Part shown: positions 9,055 to 17,362 of the stretch, in pieces | How positions within the stretch are numbered: position 1 is the stretch's first letter | Layout of the letters: the number at the start of each line of letters is the position of its first letter | DNA from: SIG299 sp964632165 | GTDB lineage: Bacteria > Bacillota > Clostridia > Lachnospirales > Lachnospiraceae | Assembly (NCBI GenBank): GCA_964632165.1 | Contig: CAZWCZ010000003.1 | Coordinates: forward strand, 22,652 to 86,651 | Length of the DNA: 64,000 nt | Reading direction: 5' to 3' | Notes under the pieces: generated by a model | Told to the model about the DNA's origin: nothing | Databases searched by the model: none | What the model saw: only the letters and a program-made list of their open reading frames with translations | Program-made: the position numbers and the translations under genes

Positions 9055-9450
9055 ATGGCAGAAAATAAGTTCGACAGTACGGTAGAATCGTTATTTCGCG
9101 GGATGGACGGATTTTTATCCACAAAGACCGTAGTAGGAGATGCAGTAAAGTTTGATGACGGTACGATCATCCTTCCTTTGGTTGATGTATCTTTTGGAGT
9201 AGGAGCAGGTGCCTGGGCAAAAGATGCAAAGGGTACCGGTACCGGCGGCGGACTCGGTGGAAAGATCACACCAAGTTCTGTTGTTGTCCTGAAGGACGGA
9301 CATGCAAAACTTGTAAATGTAAAAAATCAGGATACGGTAACAAAGGTACTGGATATGGTTCCGGATATTTTAGACCGTTTTACCAAGGATAAGTCGGAAG
9401 AAAAGGAAATGAAGAACAAAGTTGACAGCGTTGTAGAAGATATCAAATGA
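9055..9450 (+). CDS. ytfJ: GerW-family sporulation protein (YtfJ)
   Basis: A 131-residue member of the GerW/YtfJ family, linked in Bacillus to spore germination and expressed in the forespore. The Gly-rich core with VDVSFGVGAG and a glycine-rich loop (GTGTGGGLGG) followed by ITPSSVVVL is typical. The start is supported by GAGGAGAAAA before the ATG. It ends the group that begins with the rhomboid-like gene. With the spore protein at 43.2 kb, this supports a spore-forming host. Confidence 0.9.
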   Translation: MAENKFDSTVESLFRGMDGFLSTKTVVGDAVKFDDGTIILPLVDVSFGVGAGAWAKDAKGTGTGGGLGGKITPSSVVVLKDGHAKLVNVKNQDTVTKVLDMVPDILDRFTKDKSEEKEMKNKVDSVVEDIK

Positions 9451-9479
9451 ATTTAGGGAAAAATTATTAAATATTTTTC

Positions 9480-9508
9480 TTGCATTATTTGATGTTTTCT
9501 GTTAAAAT
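9480..9508 (+). promoter_or_regulatory. rpmB promoter
   Basis: TTGCAT (9480-9485), 17-nt spacer, TAAAAT (9503-9508), about 54 nt upstream of the rpmB ATG. Confidence 0.7.
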
Positions 9509-9561
9509 GATTTTGTTTGTGGGCCATAGCCTTAAATTATTACCTAAGGAGGTGCAATAAA

Positions 9562-9759
9562 ATGGCTAAATGTGCAGTTTGTGATAAGGGTGCTTTATTC
9601 GGAAGAACCATCAGCATTACCAGAAGCCAGGTTTCCGGTAGAGCTAACAAGATGTGGAAGTCCAACGTTAAGTCTGTCAGAGTAAAGACAGAAGGCGGTG
9701 CTAAGAAGATGTACGTATGTACAGCTTGCTTAAGATCCGGTAAAGTAGAGCGTGCGTAA
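9562..9759 (+). CDS. rpmB: Ribosomal protein bL28
   Basis: A 65-residue bL28. The sequence opens MAKCAVC and ends in YVCTACLRSGKV, giving two CxxC pairs that form the zinc-binding (C+) version of this protein. The central GRTIS...RANKMWK region is typical of bL28. The start at 9562 is fixed by AAGGAGGTG; earlier in-frame codons have no ribosome binding site. It is flanked by a clear promoter and terminator and is probably monocistronic. Confidence 0.97.
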   Translation: MAKCAVCDKGALFGRTISITRSQVSGRANKMWKSNVKSVRVKTEGGAKKMYVCTACLRSGKVERA

Positions 9760-9821
9760 TTAAGACAATCTTAATTAAATGAGCAGCAAGAAAATGGATT
9801 GAGCAAATAAGCTTGATTGAA

Positions 9822-9856
9822 AATGGGTGTCAGCGTTGCTTGACACCCATTCTTTG
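9822..9856 (+). terminator. rpmB terminator
   Basis: An 11-bp stem AATGGGTGTCA / TGACACCCATT (9822-9832 and 9841-9851) with an 8-nt loop, followed by TCTTTGT. It also lies just beyond the stop of the convergent small gene and could serve both. Confidence 0.85.
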
Positions 9857-9861
9857 TAGTG

Positions 9862-9999
9862 TCACTTACAAAAAAGATGATATCCGCATACCAGACAGAG
9901 CAGGATGATGCATAGGGCAAGCAGGCCGTTCCTCAGGAACAGCATAAGTATCATGCCTACTGCTATCCAGAACAGACTGAATCCGACGAGACGTTTCAA
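9862..9999 (-). CDS. Tiny hydrophobic membrane protein (45 aa)
   Basis: A short minus-strand frame encoding 45 residues, beginning MKRLVGFSLFW and ending GYHLFCK. It is almost entirely hydrophobic and would form two closely spaced membrane helices separated by a short Leu-Arg-Asn-Gly turn near residues 22-25. The start is TTG: GGAG lies 7 nt upstream, and a stop occurs 8 codons before it. A plausible minus-strand promoter lies at 10058-10029. The gene fills the otherwise empty space between rpmB and the Asp23 gene. No function can be assigned; the ribosome binding site, promoter and compact hydrophobic composition argue that it is real. Confidence 0.65.
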   Translation of the reverse strand: MKRLVGFSLFWIAVGMILMLFLRNGLLALCIILLCLVCGYHLFCK

Positions 10000-10028
10000 A
10001 ACATGGCTCCGTGTGTGTGTTTGATATT

Positions 10029-10058
10029 AATATATGTGAAAAATAAATAAAATTTCAA
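10029..10058 (-). promoter_or_regulatory. Putative promoter of the tiny membrane protein
   Basis: On the minus strand TTGAAA (10058-10053), 18-nt spacer and TATATT (10034-10029), about 30 nt upstream of the TTG start. Confidence 0.5.
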
Positions 10059-10130
10059 AAAAGGTTCCATTTTTTGAAAGAACAAGGTATACTGTTTCTA
10101 TAGTCTGAAATATAGATTGGAGGTATTACT

Positions 10131-10502
10131 ATGAATAGTGCAACGAGTGGAATGATGAATACCAACCTTGGAAATGTCCGGATTGATAATGATGTGATTG
10201 CAAAATACGCAGGATCTTCCGCCGTAGAATGCTTTGGTATCGTGGGAATGGCAGCAGTTAACGTAAAAGAAGATTTTGCCAGACTTTTAAAGAGAGAGAG
10301 CATCCGCCGCGGTGTTGGGGTGACTGTTTCCGAAGATAATAAAATTACGATAGATCTTCATATTATAGTTTCATATGGTGTCAGCATTTCTGCAGTTACT
10401 GAAAATCTGATCAGTAACGTTAGATATAAAGTGGAAGAGTTTGCAGGCCTTTCGGTCGAACGGATCAATGTGTATGTCGAAGGCGTACGCGTGATTGACT
10501 AG
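10131..10502 (+). CDS. Asp23/Gls24-family envelope stress protein
   Basis: A 123-residue Asp23/YqhY-type protein, preceded by GGAGG. The family pattern is visible: an N-terminal GNVRIDNDVIAKYA segment, the Gly-Met-Ala-Ala motif, Arg-Arg-Gly-Val near residues 64-66, and a C-terminal V.RINVYVEGVRV strand. Members are cytoplasmic and are linked to cell-envelope homeostasis or fatty-acid metabolism. The DAK2-kinase gene follows immediately; this Asp23-DAK2 pairing recurs widely in Firmicutes and is consistent with a link to fatty-acid phosphorylation. The upstream -10 candidate is TATACT at 10088-10093, with a weak -35. Confidence 0.9.
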   Translation: MNSATSGMMNTNLGNVRIDNDVIAKYAGSSAVECFGIVGMAAVNVKEDFARLLKRESIRRGVGVTVSEDNKITIDLHIIVSYGVSISAVTENLISNVRYKVEEFAGLSVERINVYVEGVRVID

Positions 10503-10533
10503 TCCGCAGAAAGATAGTAGGAGGATTAATTTC

Positions 10534-12204
10534 GTGGCAAATAATACAATTGATGCAACGATGGTTTCCCGGGCTTTTTTAGCCGGGGCAAAGCGTCTGG
10601 AAGCAAAAAAAGAGTATATCAATGAATTAAACGTTTTCCCGGTTCCGGATGGAGATACCGGCACAAATATGACACTGACGATTTTGTCAGCGGCAAAAGA
10701 TGTCAGTATGATGGAAAGCCCGAACATGAAAGAACTTGCAAAGGCAATTTCTTCCGGTTCTTTGCGCGGAGCAAGAGGAAACAGCGGCGTTATTCTGTCC
10801 CAGCTGCTGCGTGGCTTCTGCAAAGTTGCAGGAGAACATGAAACATTAGATGTCCCGGTATTGGCGGAGGCATTTCAGCGTGCGGTAGAAACTGCATATA
10901 AAGCCGTGATGAAACCAAAAGAAGGAACGATCCTTACCGTGGCAAAAGGCGGAGCAGAACGTGCTTCCCAGATAAAAGAAGAAACGGAAGACGCTGTTGA
11001 ATTTATGGAAGAAGTCATCCGGCATATGGAAGAAGTACTTGCTTACACACCGGAACTGCTTCCTGTACTGAAAGAAGCCGGAGTAGTGGATTCCGGCGGT
11101 CAGGGACTGCTTGAGATCATGAAGGGTGCATTTGATGCACTGTGCGGCAAGGAAGTGGAATTTGACATTCCGACGGAAAAGCCGGTGGTAAAGGCAGTTG
11201 GAGCAGCGGCAGATGATATTTCTACGGCAGATATCAAATTCGGATATTGTACGGAATTTATCATTATGCTGGAGAAAGAATATACGATGGATACGGAACT
11301 GCAGTTTAAGGCATACTTAGAGTCCATCGGTGATTCCATTGTTGTGGTTTCTGATGATGATATTGTAAAAGTACATGTGCATACCAATGATCCGGGTCTT
11401 GCGATCCAGCGGGCATTGACCTATGGTTCCCTGACCAGGATGAAGATCGACAACATGAGAGAAGAACACAATGAGCGCGTGATCTCCGGTACTATCAATG
11501 CACAGGAGCCGGCTGCACCTGTAAAGAAAGCAGAAGAACCGCGCAAAAAGGATGGTTTTGTTGCCGTATCGGTAGGTGAGGGAATCAACGGAATATTTAC
11601 GGAGCTTGGAGTAGACTGTATCATTGAAGGCGGTCAGACAATGAATCCAAGCACGGAAGATGTGCTGAATGCGATCGAGTCTGTGAATGCAGAAAATGTT
11701 TATATTCTTCCGAACAATAAGAATATTATCCTGGCAGCAGAACAGGCAAAGAGCCTGACAGAAGACAAGAACGTGATCGTGATCCCTTCTAAAACGGTTC
11801 CACAGGGAATTTCCGCACTGATCAATTATGCTTATGACAAGACGGCGGAAGAAAACGCAGCACAGATGACGGCAGAAATGAAGAAAGTAAAAACCGGTCA
11901 GGTCACTTATGCAGTCCGAGACACTAGCATAGACGGTAAGGAGATCAAACAGGGCAATATTATGGGTCTGGATGATTCTACGATCTGTGCTGTCGGCGAA
12001 ACAATTGAAGATACTGCCTATGAGCTTTTGCTTAGTATGATAGAAGAAGATTCGGAACTGATCACTCTGTATTATGGAGAAGAAACGAGTGAAGAAGAAG
12101 CAAATGCTCTTGCAGAACGTATTATGGAAGAGTATCCGGAAACCGAGGTAGAAACTCATCCGGGCAATCAGCCAATTTATTATTACATTATTTCGGTAGA
12201 GTAA
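10534..12204 (+). CDS. DAK2-domain kinase, FakA/YloV family
   Basis: A 556-residue protein of the fatty-acid kinase A family. The N-terminal DAK2 domain (about 5-200) carries the nucleotide/metal motif PDGDTGTNM and RGARGNSGVILSQ. The middle and C-terminal DegV-like regions complete the FakA architecture. In characterised relatives FakA phosphorylates fatty acids presented by a FakB/DegV protein and feeds phospholipid synthesis; no fakB is in this window. GTG at 10534 is chosen as start because GGAGG lies 9 nt upstream; codons before it have no start signal. A terminator follows, and recG begins 53 nt downstream. Confidence 0.9.
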   Translation: MANNTIDATMVSRAFLAGAKRLEAKKEYINELNVFPVPDGDTGTNMTLTILSAAKDVSMMESPNMKELAKAISSGSLRGARGNSGVILSQLLRGFCKVAGEHETLDVPVLAEAFQRAVETAYKAVMKPKEGTILTVAKGGAERASQIKEETEDAVEFMEEVIRHMEEVLAYTPELLPVLKEAGVVDSGGQGLLEIMKGAFDALCGKEVEFDIPTEKPVVKAVGAAADDISTADIKFGYCTEFIIMLEKEYTMDTELQFKAYLESIGDSIVVVSDDDIVKVHVHTNDPGLAIQRALTYGSLTRMKIDNMREEHNERVISGTINAQEPAAPVKKAEEPRKKDGFVAVSVGEGINGIFTELGVDCIIEGGQTMNPSTEDVLNAIESVNAENVYILPNNKNIILAAEQAKSLTEDKNVIVIPSKTVPQGISALINYAYDKTAEENAAQMTAEMKKVKTGQVTYAVRDTSIDGKEIKQGNIMGLDDSTICAVGETIEDTAYELLLSMIEEDSELITLYYGEETSEEEANALAERIMEEYPETEVETHPGNQPIYYYIISVE

Positions 12205-12208
12205 AAGC

Positions 12209-12243
12209 AAAGGTCTGCGGGCGAAAGCCACAGACCTTTTTTT
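12209..12243 (+). terminator. Terminator after the DAK2 gene
   Basis: Stem AAAGGTCTG / CAGACCTTT (12209-12217 and 12231-12239), with further G-C pairing in the loop, followed by a run of T residues. Confidence 0.85.
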
Positions 12244-12257
12244 CAACGGAGGTCATA

Positions 12258-14303
12258 ATGCAACTGGGAGATCCGGTAGATTCGGTAAAAGGAATCGGAG
12301 AAAAAACAAGAGTATTATTTGAAAAATTAGATATTGATACCATCGGACAGCTTTTAACCTGGTACCCCAAAGATTATGTAACATTTTGCGAGCCGGGAGC
12401 AATTTCAATGCTGAGGGAAGGAATGACGGGGGTGATCGCAGCATCGGTTTCAAAAATTACGGAATCAAGATATGCCGGAAACAAAACGGTGCTGACGTGT
12501 GAAGCGAAAGATCCTTCCGGCACCATCCGGTTGATCTGGTTCCATCAGCCTTATCTGAAAAAGATGCTCCGCGTCGGGTATCGTTATATTTTCCGAGGAA
12601 AAATCAGCAAAAAGAACGGAAGCCTGCGGATGGAACAGCCCCAAATATATCAGAGGGAGGAATATGCACGTCTGCAGAATGTCATGCAGCCGGTATATTC
12701 TCTGACAAAAGGGCTTACCAATACTATTGTTTCTAAGGCTATGAAACAGGCGCTGACCATTGCAGATGATCTGCCGGAATATATCCCGGCGTCGATCCGG
12801 AAACAGTATGGGATAGGAAAACGGAAACATACACTTCGGGAGATCCATTTTCCAAAAAGCAGGGAAACTATGCTGGAAGCCAGAGCTTCACTTGTTTTTG
12901 AAGAGTTTTTTCTTTTTTCGGTCTTTCTGCGGGAACTTTCCGGAACAGCAGAAGAGCGGATGAGTGATATCCAAATGGAAAGTGCGTCTGCGTGTGAGCG
13001 GTTGGTACGATCCCTGCCGTACGAACTGACCGGCGATCAAAAGAAAGCATGGGAAGAGATACAAAAGGATCTGTCCGGTGGGAAACGTATGGTTCGGCTT
13101 GTGCAGGGGGATGTCGGATCCGGGAAAACGATCCTTGCATTTCTTACAATTCTGATGACGGTAAAGAACGGGTATCAGGCATGTCTGATGGTTCCTACGG
13201 AAGTTCTTGCAAAACAGCATTATGATACGGCAGTAAAACAGTTGGAATCTTTTGGAGTGAAGACCACGCTGTTGGTCGGCTCAATGACGGCAAAAGAAAA
13301 ACGGGAAGCTTATGAGAAAATGCGAGAGCAAAAGACGGATCTGGTCATAGGGACACACGCACTGATCCAGGAAAAAGCAGAATATGCAAGACTTGGTCTG
13401 GTCATAACAGACGAACAGCATCGGTTTGGAGTAAAGCAGAGGGAAAACCTTGCTTTGAAAGGTACGGCTCCGCATATTCTCGTGATGAGTGCAACACCGA
13501 TCCCGCGTACCCTTGCCATGATGCTGTATGGGGATATGGATATTTCCGTGATACAGGAACTTCCGGCAGAACGGCTCCCAATCAAAAACTGTGTTGTCGG
13601 GAAAGAATACAGAGAAACAGCATATCGGTTTATCGAAAAGCAGACGGAAATGGGACGGCAGGCCTACATTATCTGTGCAATGGTTGAGGAGAGCGAAAAC
13701 GCTGAACTGGAAAATGTCATGGATTATACGGAACGGCTGAAAGAATATTACCATGGTTCGGTTACTGTTGCAGCACTTCATGGGAAGATGAAACCGGAAG
13801 AAAAGAATGAGATCATGCAGCGGTTTGCCGATGGGGAAATTCAGGTTCTTGTGTCGACCACGGTTGTGGAAGTTGGTGTCAATGTGCCGAATGCTACGGT
13901 CATGATGATAGAAAATGCAGAACGGTTTGGACTTGCACAGCTGCATCAGCTGAGAGGACGTGTCGGACGGGGCGGACATCAGTCTTACTGCATTATTGTC
14001 AACGGCAGCAGCGACGATGGGAGTATGGAACGATTGACAATATTAAAGAATTCCAATGACGGATTTTTTATTGCATCGGAAGATCTGCGGCTGCGCGGAC
14101 CGGGGGATATGTTCGGAATCCGGCAGAGCGGAGAAATGTCCTTTAAGATAGGAGATATCTATCAGGATGCAAAACTTTTACAGGATGCAAATGAAGCAGC
14201 AAACAGCCTGACTCATGAGGAGAGGACACAAATTGTTCAAACAATGTGCCAAAATGATGCAAAAGAAGTCTTTCTTTTTTTTGACGCATATAGTACAATC
14301 TAA
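12258..14303 (+). CDS. recG: ATP-dependent DNA helicase RecG
   Basis: A 681-residue superfamily 2 helicase that remodels stalled replication forks and Holliday junctions. The N-terminal wedge/OB domain (about 1-170) begins with the VKGIGEKT helix-hairpin. Walker A GDVGSGKT (about residues 284-291) and the DEQH Walker B (about 385-388) lie in the first RecA-like domain. The motif VI region HQLRGRVGRGG and the RecG-specific C-terminal GPGDMFGIRQSG are present. Start ATG is preceded by GGAGGTC. Length is normal. It follows a terminator, so it needs its own promoter or read-through. Confidence 0.97.
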   Translation: MQLGDPVDSVKGIGEKTRVLFEKLDIDTIGQLLTWYPKDYVTFCEPGAISMLREGMTGVIAASVSKITESRYAGNKTVLTCEAKDPSGTIRLIWFHQPYLKKMLRVGYRYIFRGKISKKNGSLRMEQPQIYQREEYARLQNVMQPVYSLTKGLTNTIVSKAMKQALTIADDLPEYIPASIRKQYGIGKRKHTLREIHFPKSRETMLEARASLVFEEFFLFSVFLRELSGTAEERMSDIQMESASACERLVRSLPYELTGDQKKAWEEIQKDLSGGKRMVRLVQGDVGSGKTILAFLTILMTVKNGYQACLMVPTEVLAKQHYDTAVKQLESFGVKTTLLVGSMTAKEKREAYEKMREQKTDLVIGTHALIQEKAEYARLGLVITDEQHRFGVKQRENLALKGTAPHILVMSATPIPRTLAMMLYGDMDISVIQELPAERLPIKNCVVGKEYRETAYRFIEKQTEMGRQAYIICAMVEESENAELENVMDYTERLKEYYHGSVTVAALHGKMKPEEKNEIMQRFADGEIQVLVSTTVVEVGVNVPNATVMMIENAERFGLAQLHQLRGRVGRGGHQSYCIIVNGSSDDGSMERLTILKNSNDGFFIASEDLRLRGPGDMFGIRQSGEMSFKIGDIYQDAKLLQDANEAANSLTHEERTQIVQTMCQNDAKEVFLFFDAYSTI

Positions 14304-14356
14304 ATATATGCGTTGGTTTGCAGACATAACAGTTGAAAGACAGAAACGAGGGAAAT

Positions 14357-15310
14357 ATGGCGAGAAATAAAGATGCACGGATCTCCGTTATCATGCCGGT
14401 GTATAATGAGGGAGAACATATCAAAACTTCCGTTGGCATAGTTGAGAAGATTCTGGTCAGCCATCAGATAAATTATGAATTTGTATTGATCGATGACGGT
14501 TCTAAGGACAATTCCTGGGAACAGCTGTCAGAACTTGCAAAGGAAAATAAACAGGTGATATCCGTGCGCCTGTCCAGAAATTTTGGAAAAGAAGCTGCAC
14601 TTTGTGCCGGACTTGATTATGCAACGGGAGAGGCTGTTGTTGTGATGGACGCTGATCTGCAGCATCCGCCGGAACTGATACCGGAACTGGTACGGTGCTG
14701 GAGAGAAGAAGGAGCAGACGTTGTGGAGGGAGTGAAATCCTCTCGTGGTAAGGAAAATTTCTTATATAAGGTGTGTGCAAAAAGCTTTTATGCCATTCTG
14801 CTCCGTATGACAGGGATTGATCTGAGAAATGCTTCCGATTATAAACTGTTGGACCGTAAAGTAGTAGAAGCAATGCAGAAAATGCCGGAAAAAGTTACGT
14901 TCTTCCGTGGAATGTCGGCATGGGTCGGCTTTGAAAGAATGCAGGTTCCGTTTGAGGTAAAAGAAAGGGTAATGGGAACTTCAAAATGGTCGGTAAGACG
15001 GCTGACCGGATTTGCATTTTCCGCGATCACGTCATATACTTCTGCACCATTGCATTTAATAACCGTACTTGGACTTCTGATGTTTTTACTTTCCGTTGTT
15101 TTGGGAGCACAGACTCTCGTACGGTATCTGATGGGAAACGCGATGGAAGGTTTTACCACTGTGATCCTTTTGCAGCTGTTCATCGGCAGTGTACTGATGA
15201 TCAGTCTTGGGATCATCGGAATGTATCTTATGAAGATCTATCATGAATTAAAAGGCAGACCAAGATATCTTGTATCGAAAAAGATAAAGGACGGAGAAGA
15301 AGAATGTTAG
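14357..15310 (+). CDS. Polyprenyl-phosphate glycosyltransferase (GT2, GtrB/DPM1-like)
   Basis: A 317-residue GT2 enzyme that likely transfers a sugar from a nucleotide donor to polyprenyl phosphate on the cytoplasmic face. The N-terminal GT-A domain holds VIMPVYNEG, IDDGSKDNS and MDADLQHPPE, the last being the DxD-type motif typical of GtrB/Csb relatives. Two C-terminal membrane helices (about 225-250 and 262-290) are characteristic of the GtrB type. ATG at 14357 is preceded by CGAGGGA; an in-frame TTG at 14333 is weaker. It overlaps the next gene by 7 nt and opens the glycan operon ending at 21683. Confidence 0.88.
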   Translation: MARNKDARISVIMPVYNEGEHIKTSVGIVEKILVSHQINYEFVLIDDGSKDNSWEQLSELAKENKQVISVRLSRNFGKEAALCAGLDYATGEAVVVMDADLQHPPELIPELVRCWREEGADVVEGVKSSRGKENFLYKVCAKSFYAILLRMTGIDLRNASDYKLLDRKVVEAMQKMPEKVTFFRGMSAWVGFERMQVPFEVKERVMGTSKWSVRRLTGFAFSAITSYTSAPLHLITVLGLLMFLLSVVLGAQTLVRYLMGNAMEGFTTVILLQLFIGSVLMISLGIIGMYLMKIYHELKGRPRYLVSKKIKDGEEEC

Positions 15311-17349
15311 GAATTTTGTATATTTTACTTGGAACATTACTCGGACGGATGCTTTGCAGGGAGTGTCTGCGTTCTCTGGATGCGGTAACAGAACAAACAA
15401 AGCTTCCGGGTTTTCTGGTAAAACTTCCGGCATGGTATCTGACGGGAAATCTGCTGATGACCTGGTTGGTATATCTTGTATCCTATGTATTCTGTGAAAA
15501 GCAGACGCCGATGTTTTACGGCAATCTGGTCGTGATCCCGTTGGTTTTTCTTCTGGTTCTCGGATATGAGGCAGTACAGATAAAGAAGAACAGAGACAGA
15601 GTTACCGGACAGGAGTTGGCTGCGTTTTTTGACGGAAGAACCGAAACGAAGAACGGAAACCTGCTGCCTCTGCTGTTTGTGATCGTGGCAGCCGGACTGG
15701 TCACTTATCTGATGTTCCTGACATTTCACTGTAAGGACGGCAGCACGTATGTCGGATATTCCGTGTTCAGTGATTTTGCTCCTCATCTTGGAATGATCCG
15801 TTCTTTTTCAAAGAGCAATAATTTTCCGACGCAGTATGCACATTTTGCCGGAGAAGACATCCGATATCATTTTATGTTCCAGTTTATGGTCGGAAATCTG
15901 GAGTATTTGGGACTCAGGATCGACTGGGCATTTAATCTGCCGAGTATATTCGGTATGGTCAGTGTATATATGCTTTTATTTGTTCTGGCAGTAAGAATAA
16001 CGGGCAGCAGACTGTGCGGTTACCTGACGGTACTATTGTTTACATTCCGCAGTTCATTTACGGTATTCCGCTATATGGCAGAACAGAGCAAGGGAACCGT
16101 GATAGAGGCATTAAAGAACAATACTGAATTTTTAGGATATACACAGAATGAAAACTGGGGACTTTGGAACCTGAACGTATATTGTAATCAGCGGCATCTT
16201 GCATTTGCCCTGGCTTTTCTTATTTTGGCAGTGCTCCTATTTTATCCGTATGCAGAGAAAGCAGGGGAACGGATGAAAAAGATCCCACATGAAAAGAATC
16301 TGTTTTCCTATGCTGTGCGGATGGGAAAAGCTGCTTTCTTTTCTAAGACCTCGTTTGCCGTTTATGATCTTAGATTTTCCGTTGCGATGGGGATATTCCT
16401 TGGGGCACTGGCATTTTGGAACGGCTCTGTCCTGATTGCAACGCTTTCCATCCTTTTCTTTATGGCGGCGGTTTCAGAGTATCGTCTGGATTATCTTGTC
16501 ACGGCTGTGATCGCACTTGTGCTGTCACTGTTGCAGTCGGCACTTTTTGTAAACGGTTCTGCGGTAGAGCCGGCATATTATTTTGGATTTTTAGCAGAGA
16601 ACAAAACATTCTGGGGTGTGATCGTTTTCATCATAGAACTGACTGGGATCGTATTGGTCACGGCTGCGGCAGGAGCCTGTCTGCAGAAAGGAATCCGGAG
16701 ATATATGCTGATCCCGTTTCTTGCACCGTTTGTTTTGGCATTTACGTTATCGCTGACGGTCGACATTACAGTAAATCACAAATGGATCATGATGTCATTG
16801 ATGCTGGTTTCGATATATGCGGCATTTCTGCTGACCAGGCTCGCAGAGTCAGGAGACTGGCTGAAAAGGCTTGTGGCGCTGGCACTTTGCATCGTGCTTA
16901 CGGCTACCGGAATCTATGATTTTACGATTGTGATCAAGCGCAATCAGAATTATCTTGTTTTTTCTGAGGATGACCCGGTAACAAACTGGATAATAGAGAA
17001 TGCAACCTGTGAGGATATCTTCCTTACTCCATATTATTCCTTAAATAATGTGGTTATGGGAGGTGCCATGCTGTATTACGGCTGGCCGTATTATGCATGG
17101 TCGGCGGGGTATGATACTTATGCCAGGGACCGTGAGGTGCGCAGGATGTATGAAGCTTCTTCTTCGGAAGAATTAAAAGAACTGATAGAAAAGAATTCCA
17201 TCCGTTACATCATCATCGATCATGACTGCAGGACAAGTGATGAATATGATGTGCGGGAGGATGTGATTGAAAATACGTATGAGACAGTATTTGAATGTGA
17301 TACCGGAAAGTGGCAGGTACGTATTTTTGATACAAAATTAGAAAAGTAA
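15304..17349 (+). CDS. Polytopic GT-C-like glycosyltransferase
   Basis: A 681-residue membrane protein with about 12 hydrophobic segments and no signal peptide. It contains an early extracytoplasmic loop with FSDFAPHLGMIRSF and a GEDIRYHFMFQFM segment, resembling the loop of the DUF2298 family encoded later in this operon. GT-C proteins use polyprenyl-phosphate sugars as donors outside the membrane, which fits its position immediately after a GtrB-type enzyme (start lies inside the end of that gene). The C-terminal soluble portion (about 570-681) is alpha/beta. Assignment rests on topology and context rather than a decisive motif. Confidence 0.65.
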   Translation: MLGILYILLGTLLGRMLCRECLRSLDAVTEQTKLPGFLVKLPAWYLTGNLLMTWLVYLVSYVFCEKQTPMFYGNLVVIPLVFLLVLGYEAVQIKKNRDRVTGQELAAFFDGRTETKNGNLLPLLFVIVAAGLVTYLMFLTFHCKDGSTYVGYSVFSDFAPHLGMIRSFSKSNNFPTQYAHFAGEDIRYHFMFQFMVGNLEYLGLRIDWAFNLPSIFGMVSVYMLLFVLAVRITGSRLCGYLTVLLFTFRSSFTVFRYMAEQSKGTVIEALKNNTEFLGYTQNENWGLWNLNVYCNQRHLAFALAFLILAVLLFYPYAEKAGERMKKIPHEKNLFSYAVRMGKAAFFSKTSFAVYDLRFSVAMGIFLGALAFWNGSVLIATLSILFFMAAVSEYRLDYLVTAVIALVLSLLQSALFVNGSAVEPAYYFGFLAENKTFWGVIVFIIELTGIVLVTAAAGACLQKGIRRYMLIPFLAPFVLAFTLSLTVDITVNHKWIMMSLMLVSIYAAFLLTRLAESGDWLKRLVALALCIVLTATGIYDFTIVIKRNQNYLVFSEDDPVTNWIIENATCEDIFLTPYYSLNNVVMGGAMLYYGWPYYAWSAGYDTYARDREVRRMYEASSSEELKELIEKNSIRYIIIDHDCRTSDEYDVREDVIENTYETVFECDTGKWQVRIFDTKLEK

Positions 17350-17362
17350 GGAGACAGGACAG

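Noticed and set aside
9530..9549. CCTTA/TAAGG hairpin touching the rpmB ribosome binding site, considered as an autoregulatory leader
   Set aside because: Only 5 A-T-rich base pairs with a 10-nt loop; too weak to claim without conservation.
10011..10020. GTGTGTGTGT run, considered as a phase-variable tract
   Set aside because: Only five dinucleotide units, and it lies in the leader of the tiny membrane protein rather than between promoter elements or in a coding frame.
11317..12246. 309-codon minus-strand open frame over the DAK2 gene
   Set aside because: Antisense shadow of a strongly supported gene; the Phe/Ile/Cys/His-rich product is typical of reverse-strand reading.
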